Of a stretch of DNA of 6,899 nt, positions 1 through 5,709 are shown piece after piece. Position numbers and translations under genes: made by a program. Every line of letters begins with the position of its first letter. The stretch's first letter is position 1. This stretch comes from an uncultured Bacteroidota bacterium (GTDB taxonomy: Bacteria; Bacteroidota; Bacteroidia; Chitinophagales; Chitinophagaceae): assembly GCA_946479055.1 (NCBI GenBank), contig CAMLEX010000272.1:1-6899 (forward strand), in the 5' to 3' direction. The notes beneath the pieces were generated by a model. It ran no database searches, was not told the DNA's origin, and saw nothing but the letters and a program-made list of their open reading frames with translations.

Positions 1-995
1 TTATGAAAAAATTTTTGCCAATCTGCTCCTGCAAACACCCAGATAATGCGGACTATGATGGTCACCAGGCTGATGAGCAAACCATAGCCCAGCATCTGTG
101 AAAAAGAATAATTGCCCAGGTCTTTAATAATAGATGGCAATTGAAGGCCTATCATTATAAATACAAACCCGTGTAATAAAAATATCAACGTATCCCATAC
201 TACTCTTGTTCGTATTCTGGTTTGATAAGTAAAAACCTCGGGAGCCCGCCATGAGATGACCAAGCCCGTACTTACAACAGCCAGCACTCCTGACATGTGG
301 AACTGCTCCGCCGCCAGGTAAGATATAAAAGGCGCCAAAAGGGTAAGACTAGTTTCAACGACAGGATTATTCTCAATTTTTTTATGCGCCAATACAAACA
401 GGTACCCTGTAATAATCCCGATGCCGATACCTGCACCCGCTACCAACAAAAATTGAAGACCTGCCTTCCAGAATACAAAAGTTCCCGTTGTTACCGCCGC
501 TACAGCATACCGGTAAGCTATCAAAGCAGATGCATCATTGACAAGACTCTCCCCTTCCAGTATGGTGATGACTTTTTTATTTAGTCCTAATCCTTTTATA
601 ATACCTGATGCTGCTACTGCATCGGGCGGAGAAACAACGGCGCCTAATACAAAAGCCAATGGCCAGCTGAATCCGGGAATAAGATAATGGGCGGTAATCG
701 CTACGGCTACTGTTGTAAAAAAAACCAGTGTTATTGCTAATGCAGATATAGGTCTTATGGATGTTCTGAATTCATGCCAGGAAGTCTTGGAAGCAGCATC
801 ATACAAAAGAGGTGGAAGTATCACTACAAAGATGACATCGGGATCCAATGCCAGGTTGGGTAATTGTGGAACAAAACCAATGATCAATCCGGCAGCAACC
901 AATAAAACAGGATATGGAAGTTTTCTTTTATTGACGATCGCTGTCAAAATGATCAGGATAGCCATTATGAAAACAATAATTTTAAAATTTTCCAT
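1..995 (-). CDS. Na+/H+ antiporter, CPA1 (NhaP-like) family, C-terminus cut by window edge
   Basis: Probable inner-membrane monovalent cation/proton antiporter that exchanges Na+ (or K+) for H+ and helps control internal pH and salt. I translated the minus strand from the ATG at 993-995. The frame stays open for 331 codons to the left edge. The apparent TTA stop at 1-3 is out of frame, so the 3' end is missing; complete family members are usually 400-550 residues. Hydrophobic segments alternate with short loops throughout. Family signatures are ILPPLLYDAA (about residues 59-68), VVSPPDAVAA (120-129) and LEGESLVNDASAL (146-158). The Asn-Asp pair at 153-154 matches the ion-binding ND of electroneutral CPA1 exchangers. 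The start MENFKIIVF leads straight into the first membrane segment and has no Shine-Dalgarno sequence. A weak promoter-like pair lies upstream on the minus strand: TTG at 1048-1050 and TAAGATTTG at 1018-1026. The family call is firm; the ion specificity is unknown. Confidence 0.93.
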   Translation of the reverse strand, partial: MENFKIIVFIMAILIILTAIVNKRKLPYPVLLVAAGLIIGFVPQLPNLALDPDVIFVVILPPLLYDAASKTSWHEFRTSIRPISALAITLVFFTTVAVAITAHYLIPGFSWPLAFVLGAVVSPPDAVAASGIIKGLGLNKKVITILEGESLVNDASALIAYRYAVAAVTTGTFVFWKAGLQFLLVAGAGIGIGIITGYLFVLAHKKIENNPVVETSLTLLAPFISYLAAEQFHMSGVLAVVSTGLVISWRAPEVFTYQTRIRTRVVWDTLIFLLHGFVFIMIGLQLPSIIKDLGNYSFSQMLGYGLLISLVTIIVRIIWVFAGADWQKFFH

Positions 996-1175
996 AGTTC
1001 TCAATCTATGTAGAAACCAAATCTTATTGACAACATAACCATAGCGTCAAAAAGTTAGTTAATTTCTCCGGATTTTACGGTTGATTCGTTTTAATTGTTT
1101 TGATAATTTGCCCCGGGGTTATTTCTGCGTTATAAAGTATATCTCACCAAGTTGTAATGAAGTTAGCAATTAACT

Positions 1176-1206
1176 AAAAAAAACTGCGAAACTTCAGGTT
1201 TCGCAG
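1176..1206 (-). terminator. Intrinsic terminator of the RRM protein gene
   Basis: A perfect 9-bp inverted repeat, CTGCGAAAC (1184-1192) and GTTTCGCAG (1198-1206), is separated by a 5-base loop. Read on the minus strand, the stem is followed at once by eight T residues (A-run at 1176-1183 on the plus strand). It lies 39 bases past the stop codon of the RRM gene and before the antiporter gene on the same strand. The two genes are therefore probably separate transcription units. The plus-strand side has no T-run, so it should act in one direction only. Confidence 0.88.
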
Positions 1207-1245
1207 ATTATAAAAATTAGTAGTCTTTTTTAATAAGTTGTTCTC

Positions 1246-1515
1246 TTACCATCTTTTGTTGTCAGAGCGGGCCGCCTTTTCTTTCGCTACGGTAACTGAC
1301 AGAGCTCTGCCTTCAATTTCTTTGTTGTGCAGGCTCTTCATTGCTGCCTGGGCTTCTGCTACAACATCCATTTCTACAAAACCAAAACCACGGCTTTTGC
1401 CAGTTTCCCGGTCTGCAATTACTTTAGCTGAGCTTACATTGCCAAATGGAGAAAATAAAGTTCTCAAAGCTTCCTCATTTGTATGGAAGCTTAAGTTAGA
1501 AACATACATGTTCAT
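1246..1515 (-). CDS. Single-RRM RNA-binding protein (bacterial Rbp type)
   Basis: An 89-residue cytoplasmic protein made almost wholly of one RNA recognition motif. RNP2 is MYVSNL at residues 3-8 and RNP1 is RGFGFVEM at 42-49. The aromatic residues that stack on RNA bases (Tyr4, Phe44, Phe46) are all present. The fold runs from about residue 2 to 77 and ends in a short basic tail (KEKAARSDNKRW). This matches the length and layout of stand-alone bacterial RRM proteins in cyanobacteria and Bacteroidota. In Bacteroides such proteins (RbpA/B/C) have been reported as post-transcriptional regulators; the RNA targets here are unknown. The ATG is fixed by an in-frame TGA at 1519-1521, two codons upstream; Met3 is a less likely alternative start. 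The leader is very A/T-rich next to the ATG and carries a small hairpin about 36 bases upstream. The gene has its own strong terminator and appears monocistronic. Confidence 0.93.
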   Translation of the reverse strand: MNMYVSNLSFHTNEEALRTLFSPFGNVSSAKVIADRETGKSRGFGFVEMDVVAEAQAAMKSLHNKEIEGRALSVTVAKEKAARSDNKRW

Positions 1516-2023
1516 AAATCAATAGTTTTAAAATAAATAAAATAAGATACCTCCCGGTTGTAACGGGACAAGTCGTGACTAAAGCCAGACAGATACAAAG
1601 AGTAGAGAAGAAGAAACAATTACTGAAGGGAAGAGTAAAAATTTGAGCGGTCTATTGCTAAGTGTCAGAGAAACTAAAGATCACACGTGAAGATAGGTCA
1701 ATTAATAACACTTTGGTTATTTATATTTAGAAAGTATGGCTAAGTCTTTTTGACGTGCCAACGAAAATTTCCATTGGATTTAAGCCTTTGTGCTTTGCTT
1801 TTTTCCAGGGCGTTCTTTGCATAAAAAAAGATACCCCCAATTAACTCAAAGTTTTTCGTAAAGCAGGGGTTTTGTGATCCATTTGAATTAATACAGCAAA
1901 TTGATTTGCTTTCTACGCTTTCCACGGCAACCCATCTGAAATAATTCTCGTTATTAGTAAGCAAGAGTGAAAATAAAATTTACCTTTATTTCATCAAGTC
2001 GGGTAATCGTATAAAAAAATAAT
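1516..2023. other. Intergenic spacer of about 500 bp between divergent genes
   Basis: This stretch separates the RRM gene (minus) from the CHU_C protein gene (plus) and should contain both promoters. The right end holds TACCTTTA (1981-1988), one base off the Bacteroidota -7 consensus TAnnTTTG, about 36 bases before the plus-strand ATG, but no clean -33 TTG precedes it. I saw no clear promoter for the RRM gene. The only ORF of note is on the minus strand at 1740-1964: 74 codons, no ATG, TTG start, no recognisable domain and no visible ribosome site. I do not accept it as a gene. No tRNA, repeat array or mobile element is visible. Confidence 0.6.
1549..1568 (-). promoter_or_regulatory. Leader hairpin with occluded GGAGG upstream of the RRM gene
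   Basis: TCCCG (1552-1556) and CGGGA (1564-1568) form a 5-bp stem with a 7-base loop in the presumed 5' leader of the RRM gene. On the minus strand, a GGAGG (plus-strand CCTCC, 1550-1554) begins inside the stem. It sits 35 bases from the ATG, too far for a normal Shine-Dalgarno site. It is followed by a run almost purely of A and T up to the start codon. The structure is visible, but a regulatory role is only a guess and chance formation is possible. Confidence 0.25.
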
Positions 2024-3964
2024 ATGCGGTTTTTCCATTTTGAAATACAATTATTATTAGCCGGATTAGTTCTTGCTCCGGAATATCTTTCTTTATACGC
2101 ACAAAGCTGTCCCCCCAATATTGATTTTGAAACCGGAACTTTTAGTGGCTGGACTTGTTATACCGGGACACCAGAAGCAGTGAATGGTACAAATATTATT
2201 TCACTATCTCTTCCCAGTGGCCCGATTCCCGGCCGTCATACCATGTATTCTTCCAATCCGGGAGGTGAGTTGGATGAGTATGGCGGCTTTCCAAAAAATT
2301 GTCCCAATGGAAGCGGACATTCTATCCGGTTAGGGAATAATCTTGCAGGTACTCAAGCGGAAGGAATATCTTATGAATTTATTATTCCCGTCAATCAAAA
2401 TATCTATTCTCTTATTTACCATTATGCAGTAGTATTCGAGGATCCTAATCATGAAATATTCCAGCAACCAAGGTTGGAAATTGAAATTACCAATGTCACT
2501 GATAACAGGATCATACATTGTTCTTCCTTCACTTTTATTCCATATGGTTCGTTGTTACCAGGCTTTTTTGTATCACCCTTTTCGTCGGGGGATACACCTG
2601 TATGGTGCAAGGATTGGTCGGCCGTTTCCATTAATTTAGATGGGAATGCAGGTAAAAAGATCAGGCTTTTTTTTAAAACCGCCGATTGTACTTTCAGAAG
2701 GCATTTTGGCTATGCTTATATAGATGTCAACTCTGAATGCAGCAGTGAGTTCGTGGGTGATGCATATTGTCCTGATGATACAGCCATAAATGTAACTGCA
2801 CCTTTTGGCTACCAAAATTATACCTGGTATAATTCTACATTTGGCCAGGTGCTTGGGCATGCGCAAACTATTACCTTTAAACCGCCGCCTGTCCCTGGAT
2901 CTGTTTATGCCGTAGAAGTAGTGCCGTATAATGGTTATGGTTGCCTTGATACTTTATATGCCAGGCTGGCGGATACATTAGTGGTAAATGCAAATGCAGG
3001 TTCGGATATACTTTCCTGCAATTATTTGCCGGTCCCGATCGGCGTTATTTCAAAACCGGGTTTGGTTTATAGCTGGAGCCCGGTTCAGGGATTATCCAAT
3101 CCGAATATAGCTAATCCTTTAGCCGCGCCGGAAACTACAACCACTTACATTCTTACTACCAATCACGATGGCGGCGGATGTGTTTCTACTGATACGGTGT
3201 TGGTAAGGGCTTCCATTATAGATAGTTCGTTGCAATTGAGCGGCAGTGCCAGTTTTTGTACAGACAGTGACGATAGCGCCATACTAAGGGTAAGGCCAAC
3301 CGACAGTATCCAATGGTTTAGAGACGATAGGATAATTTCCGGTGCTAACCGAACGGAATACAGGGTTTCTCAATCGGGCGAATATCATGCTTTGCTTTTC
3401 AATAGGGATGGCTGCAACATCAGTACCGCCAAACAAAAAATTATTATTGATGATCCAAGGCCCGGTATTAATTATCCCGTACAATATGCTATTATTGATA
3501 TACCGTTTGAGTTAGATGCAAGGCAATTTGGCGATAGTGTTTTATGGAGTCCAGGCACATGGTTAAATACACAGACAAGTTATACGCCTCTTTTTACAGG
3601 CCCGACGGAACAATTATATACCATACAAATAAGAACAAACAGCGGATGCCTAACGGTAGATACTCAATTGGTAAAAACAGTAAAGAATGCGGAGATCTAT
3701 GTACCCACAGCATTTACTCCCAACAATGACGGACTGAATGATCTTTTGCGCCCCATCATCAGGGGAATCAAAGAGATTAGATATTTCAGGATCTTCAACA
3801 GGTGGGGACAACTATTATTTGAAACGAAAACCAATCAACGCGGTTGGGACGGTACTATCAATGGTACTCCCCAACGTGGACAAGTCGTTGTCTGGATGAT
3901 AGAAGGATTAGGTGCTGATAATATCATATATCGGCAAAAAGGAACCAGCGTATTGGTGCGATAA
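2024..3964 (+). CDS. Secreted multidomain Ig/PKD-like protein with C-terminal CHU_C (T9SS type B) domain
   Basis: A 646-residue protein predicted to cross the inner membrane by Sec and the outer membrane by the type IX system, ending up secreted or on the cell surface. Residues 1-26 are a signal peptide with likely cleavage after YA, leaving QSCPP. Residues 29-240 form a Cys-rich beta module with NIDFETGTFSGW at 32-43 and cysteines at 29, 45, 93, 166, 195, 222 and 239. Ig/PKD-like modules follow at about 240-325, 322-395 (NANAGSD...WSPVQGLSNPN), 396-476 and 478-553. Residues 556-646 are the CHU_C domain: VPTAFTPNNDGLND (560-573), FRIFNRWGQLLFET (588-601), GWDGTINGTPQ (607-617) and the terminal KGTSVLVR. 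No catalytic domain is evident, so an adhesive, structural or binding role is inferred. An in-frame TAA at 2012-2014 fixes the start near this ATG. It is probably monocistronic. Confidence 0.93.
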   Translation: MRFFHFEIQLLLAGLVLAPEYLSLYAQSCPPNIDFETGTFSGWTCYTGTPEAVNGTNIISLSLPSGPIPGRHTMYSSNPGGELDEYGGFPKNCPNGSGHSIRLGNNLAGTQAEGISYEFIIPVNQNIYSLIYHYAVVFEDPNHEIFQQPRLEIEITNVTDNRIIHCSSFTFIPYGSLLPGFFVSPFSSGDTPVWCKDWSAVSINLDGNAGKKIRLFFKTADCTFRRHFGYAYIDVNSECSSEFVGDAYCPDDTAINVTAPFGYQNYTWYNSTFGQVLGHAQTITFKPPPVPGSVYAVEVVPYNGYGCLDTLYARLADTLVVNANAGSDILSCNYLPVPIGVISKPGLVYSWSPVQGLSNPNIANPLAAPETTTTYILTTNHDGGGCVSTDTVLVRASIIDSSLQLSGSASFCTDSDDSAILRVRPTDSIQWFRDDRIISGANRTEYRVSQSGEYHALLFNRDGCNISTAKQKIIIDDPRPGINYPVQYAIIDIPFELDARQFGDSVLWSPGTWLNTQTSYTPLFTGPTEQLYTIQIRTNSGCLTVDTQLVKTVKNAEIYVPTAFTPNNDGLNDLLRPIIRGIKEIRYFRIFNRWGQLLFETKTNQRGWDGTINGTPQRGQVVVWMIEGLGADNIIYRQKGTSVLVR

Positions 3965-4134
3965 GAACATGTATTTAATATGATGCCATTGAAGTATTCC
4001 GTGTTGCTAGTTTGGAGCCAGGTTTTGACATCAGGGAAACACAGCATGAGTATCTTCAAAGCCAGACTAAGCGCCATAAATCTTCACAGGATCTCTCCTT
4101 TTTTTGTTAACTTAACTACCTAAAAAAACTTGCT

Positions 4135-4686
4135 ATGAAAAAAAATATTTTAATGGGCACAGTTTGCTTGCCTGTTTTCGTTTTTGCGTTCTTTAGCCAA
4201 AGCCATGCACAGTCATTACCGGATATCAAAGCACAAATGGTAAAAGACTGGGAACGGGCAAAAATATACACGGTCGACTACCTCAATACGATGCCTGCTG
4301 ATAAATATTCATTCAGAGCAACGGACAGCATACGAAGCTTTGCACAACAGATGCTGCACATCGCACAAGCCAATCTTTTTCTTATGTCAACTGCTACTGA
4401 TCAACAACCACCATCGTGGTTGATGTCTAATCCTGAACAAAGAACAACTGCACAACAAAAAGATTCAGTGATGTATTATGTAACCAGCAGTTACGATTTT
4501 TGCAACAATGCAGTCAAAAGTTTGGATGTAACTAAATGGGGTGAAAAAAAGAAGATCTTTAAGTTTGAAGAAACAAGATTTGCCTTAATGAATAAAACAT
4601 TTGAACACCAGGGACACCACCGTGGGCAAACTACTATTTACATACGCCTGCAGGGAATAAAACCGCCTGAAGAACGATTGTTTTAA
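4135..4686 (+). CDS. Exported DinB/YfiT-like four-helix metal-binding protein
   Basis: A 183-residue DinB-superfamily protein. After a signal peptide (residues 1-25; MKKNI basic start, hydrophobic core, SHA before Gln26) come the features of the four-helix bundle: MPADKYSFRATDSIRSF (53-69), QQMLHIAQAN (71-80) and FEHQGHHRGQTTIYIRLQG (156-174). His75, His158 and His162 have the spacing of the usual DinB metal triad, so a divalent metal site is likely. Known relatives include thiol-dependent transferases and hydrolases, but most have no assigned substrate and none can be given here. The signal peptide places it in the periplasm, whereas many DinB proteins are cytoplasmic. An in-frame TAA at 4108-4110 precedes the ATG, and MKKNI makes the start convincing. 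It lies 170 bp after the CHU_C gene with a hairpin terminator 24 bases past its stop, so it is probably its own unit. The fold call is firm; the function is unknown. Confidence 0.9.
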   Translation: MKKNILMGTVCLPVFVFAFFSQSHAQSLPDIKAQMVKDWERAKIYTVDYLNTMPADKYSFRATDSIRSFAQQMLHIAQANLFLMSTATDQQPPSWLMSNPEQRTTAQQKDSVMYYVTSSYDFCNNAVKSLDVTKWGEKKKIFKFEETRFALMNKTFEHQGHHRGQTTIYIRLQGIKPPEERLF

Positions 4687-4710
4687 AACTATCTAAAGTA
4701 ACTATCCCAT

Positions 4711-4745
4711 TAATAAAGCTCTGGCAATTTCCCGGAGCTTTATTA
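4711..4745 (+). terminator. Intrinsic terminator of the DinB-like gene, possibly bidirectional
   Basis: A 14-bp stem (4711-4724 with 4732-4745, one G-T wobble) encloses a 7-base loop. The core CTCTGG/CCGGAG is GC-rich, and the outer arms AATAAAG/CTTTATT supply the U-rich tail on either strand. It starts 24 bases after the DinB-like stop codon. Because the arms are symmetric it could also stop transcription arriving from the convergent nth gene, which has its own candidate terminator nearer. Confidence 0.78.
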
Positions 4746-4775
4746 TAATGAACAAACCTTTATCCGGCATTATCT

Positions 4776-4810
4776 AAAAAAAATCATCAGCAATAACTAT
4801 CATATGATGA
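4776..4810 (-). terminator. Candidate intrinsic terminator of nth
   Basis: On the minus strand a 6-bp stem, TCATCA (4805-4810) with TGATGA (4784-4789), closes a 15-base loop and runs directly into eight T residues (A-run at 4776-4783). It lies 36 bases past the nth stop codon. The stem is short and A/T-rich, so it is weak by itself; the long T-run and position favour it. Confidence 0.5.
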
Positions 4811-4846
4811 CGCTTAGAGCTTCCTTATAAATGCAGGAATTAAAAC

Positions 4847-5482
4847 TCATGCCTGTTTTTTTATTTGTTTATAGAAAGCGCAAACTGTTGTCATAAAACA
4901 CATTTCACATTTGGGTTGGGGCCTGCAGATTTCTCTGCCATGAAATGACATGGCCATACCTGCATCCCATTCTTTTTGCGGAAGTATATCCATGATTTGT
5001 TTTTCAATTTTCTTTGGATCAGTTCCGGAAGCTATACCAAGTCTTGGCGCCACTCTTACTACATGCAGGTCCACAATTATTCCTTCAGCAGGCTTGCCTG
5101 CTTCACGCAATATTACATTGGCTGATTTTCTGCCGATACCTTTTAACTCAGTAAGCTCTTCAAGGCTGAGCGGAATGTTTTTATCGTTTTTTATTTTTTG
5201 TGCTATCTCAATCAGCCAGCTTGTTTTGTTGGCGAAATTTCTCACATCCGCAATAAAAGGATATAATGTTTCGGGGGTAGCTTTTGAAAGCGCCTTCATA
5301 TCCGGGAAAGCCTCAAATAGTTTTGGCGCCAGTTTATTGATATGCTTGTCAGAATCCTGTGCGGATAAAATCACCATTACTACCAGTTGATAAACATTTT
5401 CATAATCAAGCGGATGTTTTTTGTCTTTGTATTTTTTCAGTAACGGCTTAATGGCTTCAGGCCAGTTGACTTTGGAAGGCAT
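4847..5482 (-). CDS. nth: Endonuclease III, DNA glycosylase/AP lyase
   Basis: A 211-residue base-excision repair enzyme that removes oxidised pyrimidines from DNA and nicks the resulting abasic site by beta-elimination. It is the same length as E. coli Nth and aligns along its whole length. Visible landmarks are LSAQDSDKHINK (39-50), the helix-hairpin-helix ELKGIGRKSANVIL (112-125) with catalytic Lys119, VDLHVVRVAPRLG (137-149) with catalytic Asp138, and FHGREIC (180-186) leading into the 4Fe-4S loop. The four cluster cysteines are 186, 192, 195 and 201. Their spacing is C-x5-C-x2-C-x5-C, one residue shorter in the first gap than the C-x6-C of E. coli Nth; all four ligands are present. MutY is excluded by the short length and the Lys/Asp pair. 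The ATG at 5480-5482 starts MPSKVNWPEAI, with no Shine-Dalgarno sequence. It stands alone, convergent with the DinB-like gene and divergent from the repeat-protein gene. Confidence 0.95.
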   Translation of the reverse strand: MPSKVNWPEAIKPLLKKYKDKKHPLDYENVYQLVVMVILSAQDSDKHINKLAPKLFEAFPDMKALSKATPETLYPFIADVRNFANKTSWLIEIAQKIKNDKNIPLSLEELTELKGIGRKSANVILREAGKPAEGIIVDLHVVRVAPRLGIASGTDPKKIEKQIMDILPQKEWDAGMAMSFHGREICRPQPKCEMCFMTTVCAFYKQIKKQA

Positions 5483-5649
5483 AATTAAAAATTTCTCAGA
5501 TAAATCTACAATAAAACGACAAAGGAAGAAAGTTCTGTCACAGTGAAGATGATGGGAGACTTCGACAGGTTTAGTGTACTACTCCGGGGGAAAATAATGA
5601 CCCCATTTTTTTATGGCTGACAATATTTTTTTCAGTTTAGCGTTGGTTA

Positions 5650-5677
5650 TTGCAAGCTTTCGTTTTATTTACGTTAG
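5650..5677 (+). promoter_or_regulatory. Candidate Bacteroidota-type promoter of the repeat-protein gene
   Basis: TTG (5650-5652), 17 bases, then TACGTTAG (5670-5677). This fits the Bacteroidota sigma-factor pattern of a TTG -33 element and a TAnnTTTG -7 element with one mismatch. Transcription would start near 5684, leaving a leader of about 25 bases before the ATG at 5710. The assignment is by pattern only. Confidence 0.4.
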
Positions 5678-5709
5678 CAACTAAGTGTTTTTACTAACTG
5701 CCAGTTCCT

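Noticed and set aside
1..3. TTA at the left edge looks like a stop codon for the antiporter gene.
   Set aside because: The antiporter frame places codon boundaries at 3-5, so this TAA is out of frame. The gene is cut by the window, not ended.
297..1038. Plus-strand open frames at 297-584 and 757-1038.
   Set aside because: Both are antisense to the antiporter gene, whose minus-strand frame is continuous and carries family motifs.
1238..1525. Plus-strand open frame of 95 codons.
   Set aside because: It is the antisense shadow of the RRM gene, whose RNP1 and RNP2 motifs clearly identify the minus strand as coding.
4088..4105. AGGA-TCTC-TCCT mini-hairpin followed by a T-run, possibly a terminator for the CHU_C gene.
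   Set aside because: Only a 4-bp stem and more than 120 bases past the stop codon; too weak to list as a feature.
3983..4123. Plus-strand ATG frame of 46 codons between the CHU_C and DinB-like genes.
   Set aside because: No recognisable motif or ribosome site, and it ends only 11 bases before the DinB-like ATG. Chance length in a 170-bp spacer.
4950..5390. Plus-strand open frame of 146 codons.
   Set aside because: It lies wholly antisense to nth, which is full length with all catalytic and cluster residues.
5587..5611. GGGG...CCCC hairpin followed by seven T residues on the plus strand.
   Set aside because: The stem is only 4 bp and no plus-strand gene ends upstream; it lies in the divergent spacer between nth and the repeat-protein gene.
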